From: Phyllostachys edulis
Lineage: Eukaryota; Streptophyta; Magnoliopsida; Poales; Poaceae
Assembly: GCA_036346405.1 (NCBI GenBank)
Contig: CM070563.1
Location: forward strand, 20,193,022-20,257,021
DNA length: 64,000 nucleotides
Direction of reading: 5' to 3'
Notes under the pieces: generated by a model
Database searches by the model: none
The model's input: only the letters and a program-made list of their open reading frames with translations
Told to the model about the DNA's origin: nothing
Program-made: the position numbers and the translations under genes
Part shown: in pieces, positions 46,984-58,093 of the stretch
Layout: each line of letters opens with the position of its first letter
Position numbering within the stretch: the first letter of the stretch is position 1

Positions 46984-47733
46984 ACACAAACAACATGATC
47001 ACTGCTTTAACAGATCAATTAAACACTCTTGAGCAATCTCTGTCAACACTAGTTCATTTTGGACGCCATCGTCACCCCAATACACATCCTCTTGATCCAT
47101 CTCCTCCAGCTCCACCTTAGCAAGATACTTCTCCTCAGGAATGATTCCTTTTGATCCTTGATGCCAAAGGGGGAGAAATTGAGACATAAGAAGTTTGAAA
47201 GATTAAGGGGGAGCAAGAAGATCTAAAGGGGCTGCAGCTATCTATCTTATTATATATTATCTATGATGGAACTATGTGTTTTGTAATGACTTGATTATAT
47301 TTGGAGTACTTAAAACATGTGTGCTTGTAATAGCCTAGTTAATATTTCAATGCTTTATATTATGATATGCCTACATTATGTTTATGGTTATTAAGTTAAT
47401 ATGTTCAAGCATGTTGGTTATCATGTTTATTATCTTTTGCTTGAATTATAATTGTCTCACTTGTTCCTCATATTCAAAAAATAAAGGAAACTCCGCTAAA
47501 AATTCCAAATTCACAAATGTGCATAGATATCACCTCTCGAATCTATATGCACATCTTTAGGGGGAGTTTTGTTTATTTGTTGAGTGATTTTGAATACAAT
47601 TAAATTCTTCATCTCTTTTGAACTCTTTCAAGGATTAATTGTTTCATTCAAAAGTTAAAACAAGAATATACAACTTGGTGTATATTCAAAATCTTTCAAA
47701 TCATTCATATTGGTTTGGGTTGTCATCAATTAC
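46984..47733 (+). other. Spacer between extra ORF and 3' LTR of SIRE copy 2
   Basis: Non-coding and AT-rich, with two purine blocks besides the main tract: CCAAAGGGGGAGAAATTG at 47164-47181 and TTTAGGGGGAGTTTTG at 47557-47572. These match the layout at 5952 and 11408. Repeated polypurine-like tracts are typical of the SIRE/Maximus group. Confidence 0.6.
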
Positions 47734-47748
47734 TAAAAAGGGGGAGAT
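47734..47748 (+). other. Polypurine tract of SIRE copy 2
   Basis: AAAAAGGGGGAGAT directly precedes the LTR start TGAAAGCATCTAGGCCCC. Confidence 0.85.
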
Positions 47749-48113
47749 TGAAAGCATCTAGGCCCCTAAAAATATTTTTGGTAATTAATGTCAACAATGT
47801 ATCAAGGGACTAACATGTGTGTTAAGATGTTTAAAGGTTTAGTCCCGAAGCTTGGATGATGATACGGTTATAAGCAATGCAAAAGTGATAAAGATCGACA
47901 TGGCTCAAGGCAAAGATACCATCTAGTCTAAGGACCCTTTTATAGTATTTTACCGGTCTCGGTGTTTGGAGAAAAGATCAGATTTATAGGCTAGATGCCG
48001 TACTATAAAGAGGGATCATGGCTAGTAGCTTGAAAGTCTATTTATGTGCCATCTTGATCAACTAGAAGTCATGCATTGCATTTGTTTGTGCTTCTGTAAA
48101 TCTGTTCAAAAAT

Positions 48114-48560
48114 CGGTATGACCGCAAGTGCTCAGCGGTATTACCGCAAGTCGGTAATACCAAAACCTATGGCGGTATGTGTTTTCCAGAGTGCATGTTT
48201 TTGGAAGTTTTCTTGATTTCTCAAAATCGGTATGACCACATGTGATGAGCGGTATTACCGCAAGTCGGTAATACCGAAATCTAGTTGGCGGTATGTATTT
48301 CCCAGAGAACGTGTTTTTGGGAGTTTTTCTTGAAAACTGAAAACGGTATGACCGCAAGTCTTCTGCGGTATTACTGCAAGTCGGTAATACTGAGTTTTAC
48401 ATAGCGGTATGTTATTTCTAGAATAGGTGTTTTTCTTGTGATTTTGATCCTCTGGAAATCGGTAATATCGATATAACCTAGCGGTATTACCGTTGTGCGG
48501 TAGTACCGAATTCTAGTTGACGGTAGTATCGCAACTTTTTCCTTAACGGCTATAACAGAC
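48114..48560. repeat. Tandem dyad array in LTR, about 115 bp period
   Basis: Units begin at about 48114, 48228, 48344 and 48460, and each contains palindrome-like words CGGTATTACCG, CGGTAATACCG and CGGTATGACCG. Linkers such as TCCAGAG..GTGTTTTTGG are shared. The sibling LTRs at 9455 and 19108 have the same architecture with different inner bases. Confidence 0.8.
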
Positions 48561-48993
48561 ACATTTAATGGACAACAGTTGATCGTTGATCTTTGACTGC
48601 GCTAATACCGGGGTTGAACGGCGGTATTACCGGAAATCCTAAATTTTTTAGGAGTTTGTTCCAAACAACTAGTTTTGTGGTTGAGGGCTATAAATACACC
48701 CCCACCAGCACCAAGCCACCAACCTTTGGCCATATTGAATACACTTGAGGTTTTGGTACTCTCTCCACTACTCATTTGCATTGAATTCTCATTTTGATGT
48801 AGTTGAGAGCTATTCAAGTGCATTGCATCATTAGTTGATCATTCTTGGCACTTGATAGTCTTCAAGTGAGTACGACGATTTGTTACTCTTGGTGCTTGCC
48901 AGCACCTAGACGGCTTGGACACTACAAGACGAACATGCATACAACAACACATAACTCACAACGGAAAGCATATGCGTTGTAGAGCCAACTTAT

Positions 48994-49620
48994 TCACCAC
49001 GCATGAAGCCTACCCGGCCCATCGCCTCCCACATCCAAATAAAAATAAAATACGCTAACCACCCACCCACCCCATTTTCTTTTCCCCTTCCCCATCCCCT
49101 CGGCTCCTGCAACTTCCTCTTCCCCGGTTCTCCTCTTGCCCCTCGCCGCCACCATCGCCGCCCTACCGCAGCTGCTCTCCGACCCAGCTACCCGGCTCGA
49201 CTCCCTACCTCCCATTCCCATCGCCCGCCGCCGCAGTCATCGCCACCCCTCGCCTTAATTTCGGGTTTACCATGCGCTTGCGTGGAGGATCGTCCACCCC
49301 CACGGCCTCCCCACTCCTCTTCGATGCTCACCCTCACAGAAAACCACCCTGGCCTCACTCGCATCGCCGAAACCGCTCCTACCTTGCGATTCCCCATCCT
49401 CACTCTTCAATTCCCCTCACACCCATTACACCGGCACTGCAATTCAGCTACCCCGTTCGGCCGCCACCCTCGTGCTCCTCTAGCCCCGCATGCGTCATCA
49501 CGCCTCCTCTAATCTGTGAACCGCCATCGCCCTCGATCCCCTTCTTCACACCAAGCAAGCCCAACCCTCATCCGGCCTCTCCCCTAGCCGGATCTGGAGC
49601 TCCAAGGTGAGCTCATCCAA
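48994..49620 (+). other. GC-rich captured first-exon-like segment
   Basis: This C-rich block resembles a plant gene leader and first exon: CCACCCACCCACC..TTTTCTTTTCCCC, then codon-like CCG/GCC-rich sequence, then AGCTCCAAGGTGAGCTC at about 49593-49609, which has a donor-like GGTGAGC. The longest plus frame (49003-49512, starting MKPTRPIASH) is low in complexity and unrecognised. The setting inside a non-autonomous CACTA element suggests capture of host DNA. Confidence 0.35.
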
Positions 49621-50176
49621 TTCCTCCCTTTCCTTCTCCAATCCCCTGCATTGAGGTCATCGCGACACTGTGATCCCAGCGTCGATGTCGTCGATGTTGT
49701 TGGCGGTGCTGGGATCTCGGCGTCAGCTTCCCATGCAGCTCTTGGTCGCTTCAACGGCCAACGACGCGGACGACCGGCGATGCAGGTCGAGGCGACGCCT
49801 CTCGGTAGCGGTAATGGCTAATACTACTGCACACGGCGATGACACGTAGGATCCGCTCATCAAAGCATCTTGCCAGATTCCCCACTCACGTCTAGGATGA
49901 AAGATATATCTCCTCTAATCGTTCTTTGTATTTCTCTCATGTTAAGATTAGAGGTCAATTACTGATACGATTTGAGGAAATGACTTCATTTTTTACCTGT
50001 CTGGTATGCTGGTGTTGGAAAAGGTCTCTTGGGATGATTAGCTTGATGCCTTGATATGTTCATCAATCCTTATATAGAATGCTAGTTACGTGACAGCTAA
50101 TTCTGTTGCCCCTGACAAAACTACCAAAAGCATTGTCTCAGGTGAGTAGTGCCAAACTGCAATCACTATCTCAATA
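49621..50176. other. Outer CACTA interior, left part
   Basis: A continuation of the possible captured segment, with GTCGATGTCGTCGATGTTG and CGCTCATCAAAG, then AT-rich sequence. No coding region is supported. It ends at the inner CACTA insertion (ATA at 50174-50176). Confidence 0.3.
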
Positions 50177-50480
50177 CACTACTACAGGACTGACATATAG
50201 CAACACAGGTATGTGTTGTTGTATGTACGAAAAAGTGTTGCTGCTGATTCTAGCAACACAAATGTTAAGTGTTGTTATAGGTGGCGTTGTTAGGATGAGC
50301 CTGTACAACACAAATTAAATGTTGTTATACATAAGAATATATGTTGCTGACATATGGGGCTTGCAACGCATTTTTCTATTTATAACAACACATGTGGCAC
50401 ATATTTGAACAGCACTGCAAACGCTTGTCAGCAACACATGTTTGTTATCAGCAACACATTTTTATGGCCAGTTGCATATT
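50177..50480. repeat. Inner CACTA left subterminal repeats
   Basis: AGCAACACA / TGTGTTGCT-type words occur about twelve times in both orientations within 300 bp. In CACTA elements such subterminal repeats are the transposase binding sites. Confidence 0.75.
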
Positions 50481-51439
50481 TGTAGCAAATTCAACAACAT
50501 AATGAAATAATAATTATTTTTGCAATTTATGAAAGTACACAAACTATTATCTCAATATCTCAATACTTTTCATTCAATGTTTGAGAATATAAAAATTATA
50601 CAACTCAATATAAGAACACCGAAAAGATAGATTGCATTGCACATAGAAATAAATAAAGGTATTGTCATTCACATCATTCCATACATCAACTGGAGTTTGT
50701 TGAAAATGCTAAACATGATAACAAGTCTAAATTGAGTCCTAAAAAACCAAACATAAGTATCGCTAGCTAATCTTCATAAAGTCTCTTCTTCGTCTTGATG
50801 AGTTGGTGAGGAATAGATCGAAATAGAAAATTCAACCATTACTAGTCATGTGCCCATGCGTTGCAACAAAAAAAAAATCATTTTTTGCATATAATATGCT
50901 GTTGCAGCTCACCATCTCCCTATTGCCAACTTCCATGTCTTGCAGCAGAGCCAAGAAGGTTTCCTTGCTGCAGGTTTGACTAAACAACTATGCAAAATAA
51001 ATTTAGTACGTCAAACATATTTAGATGGTGAAAATAAGCAATTAGTCATAAAAGAACATGGAGATGTATTAATTCTTTCTGTCAGCATAATTAGGCATGT
51101 AGAATGCAACTATTATTAGTCTTATAATTCTTGATCGAGAAAGCAACAACCAAGTTATATTATAACCTACAAGAACACATTTGTACAATTCCCAATGACA
51201 AAAAGCAGGTTTGTTCCATCAATAACTGTACATTCATGCATCCAGAAAAAATGCACATAAACACAAATTTCTTATGATAACAATTTTACCAAGGCCAAAA
51301 TAGATGAATCCTAAAGATTGCAGCAAGAACAGAGTTAAGCTGAGCTACTTTTATCACAATATTCAAGCAAAAATAGTATGACAGTATACTTCCTTGGAAG
51401 TGATTTTAGAGTGGAGGAAATTATTGAATCAACAGGCTT
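50481..51439. other. AT-rich inner CACTA interior
   Basis: No coding region is recognised. The segment begins with further decayed TGTTGC words and continues as AT-rich sequence. On the minus strand it lies downstream of the captured carrier fragment and may be its captured 3' region. Confidence 0.35.
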
Positions 51440-52266
51440 CTTCCTTGAAAAACTTTATGTGTTTCTTTTGCTGGGCCAAAAACTTTATGTTTTCCTCTAT
51501 CAAAATACAGAAGAAGGCATGCTGCAGGAAGTGCCAAACCCTGCATAAAGTCCCTTCAAACCATGATCTCTCCAGATGAACAACCAGCATGGAACATTCC
51601 ATTATAGTATCCATACATCTGAGTCCCAGGAGTTTTACAAATATTTCCTTTGGTACCAGTTGATGCCCAAGATTTTCTGGTGCCTTGGACTTGGATTCAT
51701 TGTTTCATGACTTCACAAGGCACATATATAAAGATCCAAGTGTATCTCCTGCAATAAACAATTAAAAATACATTTGGTGTCAAGGAAGCGACATAAGATT
51801 TTCTTGAGATGCCATGTATTCCAATGAAAAAGGCAAATTGCATCAGTAAAGTATTGCATGAGTGATAAAAGGGACATCCAGAAAAGTTTGCATGTGCAGG
51901 TATAAAGACCCCATGCATTGCCTGTGCATGGCACAAGAAATATCAAAGAATCTCCCATGGCAAATTCCATGTAGTCAGCATGTAAAAAACATACACTTCT
52001 GCTTCCAAATCCTAATTATAAAGATTACTAAATCCTAAACCTAGTATAAATTTTAGGTAGCATCATAAATATTTTCTGAAAGCAAAATACAAGAGACATA
52101 AGAAAATAACTGCTCACCAATTCCTCCAGCAATAAAGTGAGACCAATGACAACTTAGATTGGGATTAGCATTCTCCAGCCATGTCTTAGTTGATTCAATA
52201 ACACCAAAATATGTTACACCTATAGCAAATGATCCAGTAACACCTGGACTAATTCCTCTGTAAAAC
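51440..52266 (-). pseudogene. Captured mitochondrial carrier fragment
   Basis: Exon 1 (52118-52266) is bounded by CAG and GTGAGC and is open: FYRGISPGVTGSFAIGVTYF, ESTKTWLENANPNLSCHWSH, FIAGGIG. Exon 2 starts at 51748 after TTGTTTATTGCAG with GDTLGS and, after a frame change, IYVPCEVMKQ-stop-IQVQGT, MYGYYNGMFHAG, then in another frame FIWRDHGLKGLYAG. These are landmarks of a plant mitochondrial substrate carrier (solute transporter of the inner membrane, six helices in three repeats). I think of the group with PCEVMKQRMQVQG. Exon 2 has a CGA-to-TGA-type stop and at least two frame changes, while exon 1 is clean. Exons coding the first repeat are absent. Confidence 0.75.
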
Positions 52267-52550
52267 CTGAAAATGGACCGAGAGTACTAAAGTTTATCAA
52301 GATTACTGCTGATGTTGAGGACAAGTTCATTTATTTTGGTGGTTCTCAACCTCAGGGCTCAAGCACTATGAAATTTTAATTGGTTTCGACAAAGCTAATA
52401 CTACTGTCTCTTCGGACATGGTTATTCTGTGTTGAATAATGGCTCCATTGTTTCCTAGGACCTAAATGAATACATAATGTACAAGTCTCCCAAGTTGCAG
52501 AGCTGACTTTTGAGCCTTCACCTAATAACCCAATACGGTGGCTGCAAAAC

Positions 52551-53640
52551 TTACACTGCCTGATCAATTTGTGGGACCCCATGTCGTTGGAACCACTCTG
52601 GCATATGAAACATTTCGTATAATGCTGGTCTAACATCTTTTTGCAAAGAAAGGTGCTTGAGAAGTGGAAATATCACTCCCATAAGCTAAAATGTTAGAGG
52701 ACATCACCAAATCAATAACAGTAGAAATTATAAGTTTAGAAACAAACAATGATTTATCTACAAAGGTCGGTTTATTCGATCATCAACAAAGTTGTCTGCT
52801 GAAAATGTAAGACAAGGTATTCCATTCAATGGTTGCAGTAGGAAGCTATATGGATTGTTATCAACAATGATGATTCTGCGGAAATCTTTGGACATACAAG
52901 AAAGATTTTTTACATGCTCTCTATATTCCTTGAAATTGAGAACGCGACAGCATCAGAAAATTGAAATGGCAAAGCTAATGCAGTAGACAACTCAATTTCT
53001 TAATGAACAAGTACTTTGTGCCATCAGGTTGGTAAAAGAACAGGAGTACATGAACAAATTATGATCAACATGCTATAAGAGTTAACAGAAACATCGGTAC
53101 AAGAACCAACTTCACATAAACAGGGTAATAAGACAACGGCAGACAAAGGTAATTAGAAAATGAAGTTTAATATCATGCTTATGTTGATAAACAATCCAGT
53201 GCAAATGTGCCCCATAGATACCATCCCAATTGTTGATGTGCATATATTGGTGTTGTATCTCAAATGTGCACACCGTAATCACCAAAAAAAAAGATGATCA
53301 AGAAGTAGTGAAGTTCGCATCAAATCAAAAGTAATGGAAAAATTCCATGAGCATGGATAGATTCCATCCAGTTACGGTGTACAAGCACTTGTGATACTTA
53401 AGTTTCTACTTGCAAAGAGCCTCCCACCAAAACCAGTCGAGATCACACTTCATTATTTCAGTGAGCAAGTCAATTGTTCCGTACAGTAATATTAAATCTC
53501 AGGAACAAAACAGTCCATCATTCATAGCTTATAGAAATATTAATGACAACTTACGTAGTAACAGTTGATGGCCGATAGAGACGGTGACCTAATCTCTTGT
53601 GAGCATCTATCCCGTCAACTACTGTGTCTTGCATCCTAGG
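52551..53640 (-). pseudogene. Captured NLI/CTD-type phosphatase fragment
   Basis: Three minus-strand exons are readable. The first (about 53558-53617) reads DTVVDGIDAHKRLGHRLYRP and ends at a GTAAGT donor. The second (about 52775-52945) reads EYREHVKNLSCMSKDFRRII, IVDNNPYSFLLQPLNGIPCL. The third (52551-52685) follows TTTTAG and reads LMGVIFPLLKHLSLQKDVRP, EMFHMPEWFQRHGVPQIDQAV-stop. This is the C-terminal half of an SCP-like HAD phosphatase (a family that dephosphorylates proteins such as RNA polymerase II CTD); the VDNNP motif is visible. The N-terminal DxDxT nucleophile region is absent. The third exon is fully open with a natural stop. Splice continuity between exons 1 and 2 is uncertain by one base. 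Confidence 0.75.
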
Positions 53641-54012
53641 GGTGGGGGATACAGATCGATGAGAGGTGAAATCAATCGGACTCTTGTTGTAGAGTCATTT
53701 GAATAGTTCAGGAGAGTAAACCTTCCAAACCAGCTGTGAAGAGAACAAGATCGGTGAATTCGCTAGTTCGCTGCAAAAACTCATGCAAACCAGGGACTCA
53801 ACCTCAAAACATTAGATTTAGATTTCCATTTCACAAAGTTCTCATAATGGACGAGGAGGGGAAATTGGCAAACACCATATCAGATTGGGAAGGAAAATGA
53901 ACCGTAAATTGATTTCAGCTGGTGCAGGAGTTGGATCTGGAGATCAGGGTCACCAAATGCGTGGAAGCAAGATCATCTGCACACAACTACAGATTATGGC
54001 GGCAGGAAAATC
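53641..54012 (-). other. Inner CACTA interior between captured segments
   Basis: No domain is recognised. Splice-like signals are present on the minus strand, and the stretch may be intron linking the leader-like segment at 54013-54399 to the phosphatase exons. Confidence 0.25.
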
Positions 54013-54399
54013 TCAATTTTGGTGACAATGTCCTGAGAGAATTTCAGATATCAAATCATCGGGGTCTTTGGCTCTTTGTACTTCGATCATTTGCCTAATC
54101 AAATTTATAACAACAGTGGACCTGAGTCCAACTGCACTCACTTGGGTTGGCGGGGCTTGACTAGTACTAAATTGAAGAGGCGGCGGCGATGGCACCCAAC
54201 TGGTGAACTTCCTCGGCGTGGACAACGATCGTCTCGCGGCGGCTTCGTTTTGAGGCAGCGGCAGGTCGATTGCCCTCAGAATACGAGGGGGAAGGAGGGA
54301 TGGGAGGCGATGGGAAATAGCAAAGGAGGCGGGGCGGCAAATGGGTACAATTATAGGGACGTCATGGAGGATCGGTTTTAGATGGATTGTGGCCGCCAT
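54013..54399 (-). pseudogene. Captured leader exon of unknown gene
   Basis: An open frame of 128 codons starts MAATIHLKPILHDVPIIVP, with a basic, serine/proline-rich stretch (RRSLSTPRKFTSWVPSPPPL) and VVINLIRQMIEVQRAKDPDD. It has the look of an organelle-targeted N-terminus, but that is only compositional. It could be the 5' exon for either captured gene or for a third. Confidence that it was once coding is moderate. Confidence 0.35.
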
Positions 54400-55379
54400 T
54401 TTCGCTCCCCAAATAAGACCAAACTTGTCAACAGATTTTGGCCTCTAAAAAAGGCTTGGCTGCTTTGTTGCCCAAAATAAAAAGATGCAAATAAATTAGC
54501 CTGGACTAGCCCTTGTTGGGGGTGGCGGCGTGCTGGGGGTCGGAGCAGTAGCTTGGTTCCCCTGGTGGGCCACAGAGGCGACGCGGTTGCACCCGGCGGC
54601 AATGGCAGCATGGCTCCCATGGCGATGGCGCTGGAGGGGAAGAAGGGAGAAATTAGGGATAGCATGAGCACCGGAGCGATGAGGGGAACTCACCGAGTCT
54701 GTCGGTGAAGGCTGAGGATGCCTGAGGCGAGCTAGCGGCGGGAGCTGACGACGGCACGGGCGGTTGGCCGTGGGGGCGCTGTTCGGGTGAGGGATGGCTC
54801 TGGTGGAAGGTGAGGGATGCTTGGGGAAGGCCAGGGGGTGCTCCCTCTTCGAGGAATCGGTCCAAGGCTTCATGGATGGGGAATGGCGGTGCCGGCGGTG
54901 GAATCGGCCGTGGTGGGGGAAGAAGGCAGCGGCGGCGGCTCCGATGGGGAAATCCCAAATTGCTTGAGGGGAACTCAACCTCAAGTCCTAGCGTGCTCTG
55001 TGACGCTGTCGGCCGACGACGGAGCTCACCATAGCGGCCGAAATTGGTGAGTAGGTGCGACGGCCGAGCGGGCGTGGCATGGCTTCTTGGTTCTTGGTGG
55101 AGAAGAAGGGGGAAAAAGGAATAGCAGGGGAAGGCAAAGGGCTTCAGGTGGCTTGATGATGGCCCTAAGTAGACATGGGGGTGGAGAATGCAAGGAGGTG
55201 GCCGGCGACACATTTGGTAGGAGCTTAATGCCGAGCTTGGGAAGGAATGGTGATGGGACTTCCGTGATGGGTGGCATATTATGAGGGCTAGCGTTGTGCA
55301 TAATTTAGGCTGGTTGCGGGTTCGAGTCCTGTTGAGGGCTCCTCTTTTTTTTCATTGACGACAATAAAAAAGATTCTAT
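54400..55379. other. GC-rich inner CACTA segment
   Basis: Long, overlapping, low-complexity frames occur on both strands (proline/serine-rich on minus, glycine/arginine-rich on plus). GCGGCG and GGGGA words dominate. It resembles captured 5' exon or leader DNA like 48994-49620. No domain is recognised, so no gene is called. Confidence 0.35.
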
Positions 55380-55581
55380 TTCCACATTGTACACATTGCA
55401 TTTCCAATATATATGTGAGCAACACATATTATATGATGCCATGAGACTCTTCAGCACACTTTTCCGTAATGAGTGAACTATATGTTGCAAAGAGCCTCAA
55501 CAACATATAGTATGTGATGCAAAAACATTGCAGCTACAACACATAGCCCATGTGTTGTATAAAGTCAGTCCTGTTGTAGTG
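55380..55581. repeat. Inner CACTA right subterminal repeats
   Basis: AGCAACACATATTATATGATG, ACTATATGTTGCAAAG, CAACAACATATAGTATGTG and ACACATAGCCCATGTGTTGT repeat the left-end motif family, again in both orientations. Confidence 0.7.
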
Positions 55582-55584
55582 ATA

Positions 55585-58093
55585 TAAGGTTGTGTTGCGA
55601 GTTTTAACATCATGTGCCCATAATTTGATTGCAGGGGTAGGTGATTGATCTCCAGTGGGCAGATTGTGGAAGACGAATGGAATCCACATTGGTCGATTAA
55701 ACCTTTGCTCCTTGAAAGATTAAGTTTGCACTCTACACTTTCACCTGTCTAGAAGCTCATACGGTGAAAGGCATGTCATCCAAACTCTTTGTGTTTTAAT
55801 ATATGTTTTGCATTTCTTACCATATGAGGTAGGTATATGAGCAGCACAGTGAGGCCATGCAATAGAAGCCAATATCCATCACATTGCATACGACAAAAAG
55901 CATGTCATCCAAACTCTTTGTGTTTTAATGTATGTTTTGCATTTGTTACCATATGAGGTAGGTATATGAGCAGCACAGTGAGGCCATGCAACAGAAGCCA
56001 ATATCCATCACATTGCTATGTTGTCTCTAGAGTCTGAAAATTTGAAATTTGCAAAGCAATTGCAGATACACGCATCTACAATTTAGATAAATATGTCTGT
56101 TGGCGGTCTACTGCCGACCTCAATGGGATGAAAATTATAATTTGCATTATGATATGCTATTCTCTTCAATTAGTATGTGCAGCAATATTTAGCAAGTATA
56201 TGCAGTGTGTTTAGTTGATACTTAATAGAGCAATCTGCTTCTCAATCCAATACTTGCATTGTTACTATTTCTTTGCTTTGCAGTATTCTGTAAAAGATTC
56301 TTCTATGCAAAGTTGTGTATCATATTTTCTTAATTTGCAGAAAATCCATCGCTAGGATATAAACCTCAGTGACACAGTGTTTGATGGTTGTGGCTTGGTA
56401 GAATTAACATTGATGCCTCTCCTTGAGAAATGTACTCCTAGCGATGGTGTTTGCAGGAGGAACCTAGAGTATTGTTTGATTTCTGGTCCAACGAATATGC
56501 TTTGTTGCCTGATTTCTTGTATATGTCTAATTTATGCTCTTCCTCAACCTATAGATAGGGGTGGTCCAGTGGATGGGTTGTCTGACAACGACAGCGTCCG
56601 TGTAGATCTTTGTCATCGTCGGGTGTCTGGTGGCTACATTGGAGACAAAAATGCTCTAGAGAAATTCTAGCTTTGGAAGAGGGAACTATTTTGCAATACA
56701 TGTGCATTTTTCATTTCCTTACCTTTCTTTCATTGAAGTTATAATTGATGTAGTTGCTATTTTGATTACTCATGGAGCAATGCTTGCTTATATTTCAAAA
56801 GTTCAGAACTAGGTATTGATACAATTAAAGCATGGTGAGCTTAGTTTTTTAGGAAATTTATTTGCTCATTTTTTTTATCAATGAGTTAATCTTAGATCAA
56901 CTATATTGTATAACTATCGCTCAATCCTAACACAGTTGCTATGTTATTGTCTGTATTTAGTTACTATCGTGGTTCGTACCATGTTGCTATCTAATGGTTA
57001 CAGTAATACGATCCTTACATCTTAACAACCTCTTTGTGCGCTCGAGATCCTACATCAAAAGGCCTTTGGTTTCATTGGGCCCAAATGAGGTGTCATTGCT
57101 GGTATTGATTTTGCAAATAACTATCCGAAGCGGTACAAACATGTAAAAACTTATTGTCTTCTCTTTATTTCTTAGCACATAGGAATAGTAGCACAAATTA
57201 CAGAAGGATATCTGTAATGCTTTATGTGATGCAAAATTTATCTATTTTTCTGTAACTAGCTTTCTTACAAATCCCACGAGCTGAGAGTTTTTTTTATTGC
57301 ATTTACTTGATTTGTTCTGGGCTTAAAAGATGTCTTCCTTTAAGCTTGTGATTAATGATTGGGAATTGCTGCTCTACGTATGTACCTGCTAATTGTTTGG
57401 AAGAGTTGGAATGCTACATTTTACTTTAATAATGCACTAAAAGAACTTTATTTCTATTTTCAGATTGAGAAGATATGTTGATGGTTTGGACTGTTCGGCA
57501 AACTTGTGTGTAAAATGGAGAATGCTGGGGAATGAAGAATTTTTTTTATAGAACCACGGGGGCATAGAGAACGAAGACTTTTCACTAAAAGTATAGCCAT
57601 GTACTTACATTTATGTTTTAGGGTGTATTATGTTATTAGATCATGATGGTACCAACTGTGCATGCCTCGAGTCTAGACTTGTGAAGCCAGTTGGAAATTC
57701 TTTGTAATGAAACAATTTTTTGTTGATGTCAATGATTTTTTTTGTTATACACTTTGATATGTGTGTTTTGTTTAACCCGGTGGGCCCTAATTGATAAGCT
57801 GACATGAAAAAGACACTTTTTGCAATGATTAGATGCGTTGCAAATAATCCTGGAAGTGATTTGCTAGTGTCTAATGCTAACGCATGTATATATGTTGCCA
57901 CTATATCAAAATATGCGTTGCAACCTTACAACGCTTTTATTTACATGTTACCAACGCTTGTATATGCGTTGTCACAGACCTTGGCAACGGTCTCAATGGC
58001 AACACATACTAAATGCGTTGGTATAGACCCTAACAACATTTATTTGGACTTCTACCAGCGCATATATGCGTTACTAAAGGGGTGTTCATGTTG
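55585..58093. other. Outer CACTA interior, right part
   Basis: Mostly AT-rich, with intron-like polypyrimidine tracts and TTTGCAG sites (for example before 56340). One plus frame (56377-56670, starting MFDGCGLVELTLMPLLEKCT) could be a captured exon but is unrecognised. ATGCGTTG subterminal words fill 57825-58075. Confidence 0.35.
55771..56016. repeat. Tandem duplication, two 117 bp copies
   Basis: 55771-55887 and 55900-56016 are almost identical (GCATGTCATCCAAACTCTTT to CCATCACATTGC). They differ at three or so positions and are separated by 12 bp. This is recent relative to the surrounding decay. Confidence 0.9.

Larger units (their letters stand above)
50177..55581. mobile_element. Inner CACTA carrying host exons
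   Basis: The ends are CACTACTACAGGACTGAC at 50177 and, inward from 55581, CACTACAACAGGACTGAC, with a single mismatch over 18 bases. ATA flanks both sides (50174-50176 and 55582-55584). No transposase is seen. On the minus strand it carries exons of a phosphatase and of a mitochondrial carrier, plus GC-rich leader-like segments. This is the pattern described for gene-capturing CACTA elements in plants. Confidence 0.9.

Noticed and set aside
48114..48560. Regular repeats suggesting a CRISPR array
   Set aside because: Units are about 115 bp with diverged dyads inside a plant LTR. There are no uniform short repeats with unique spacers.
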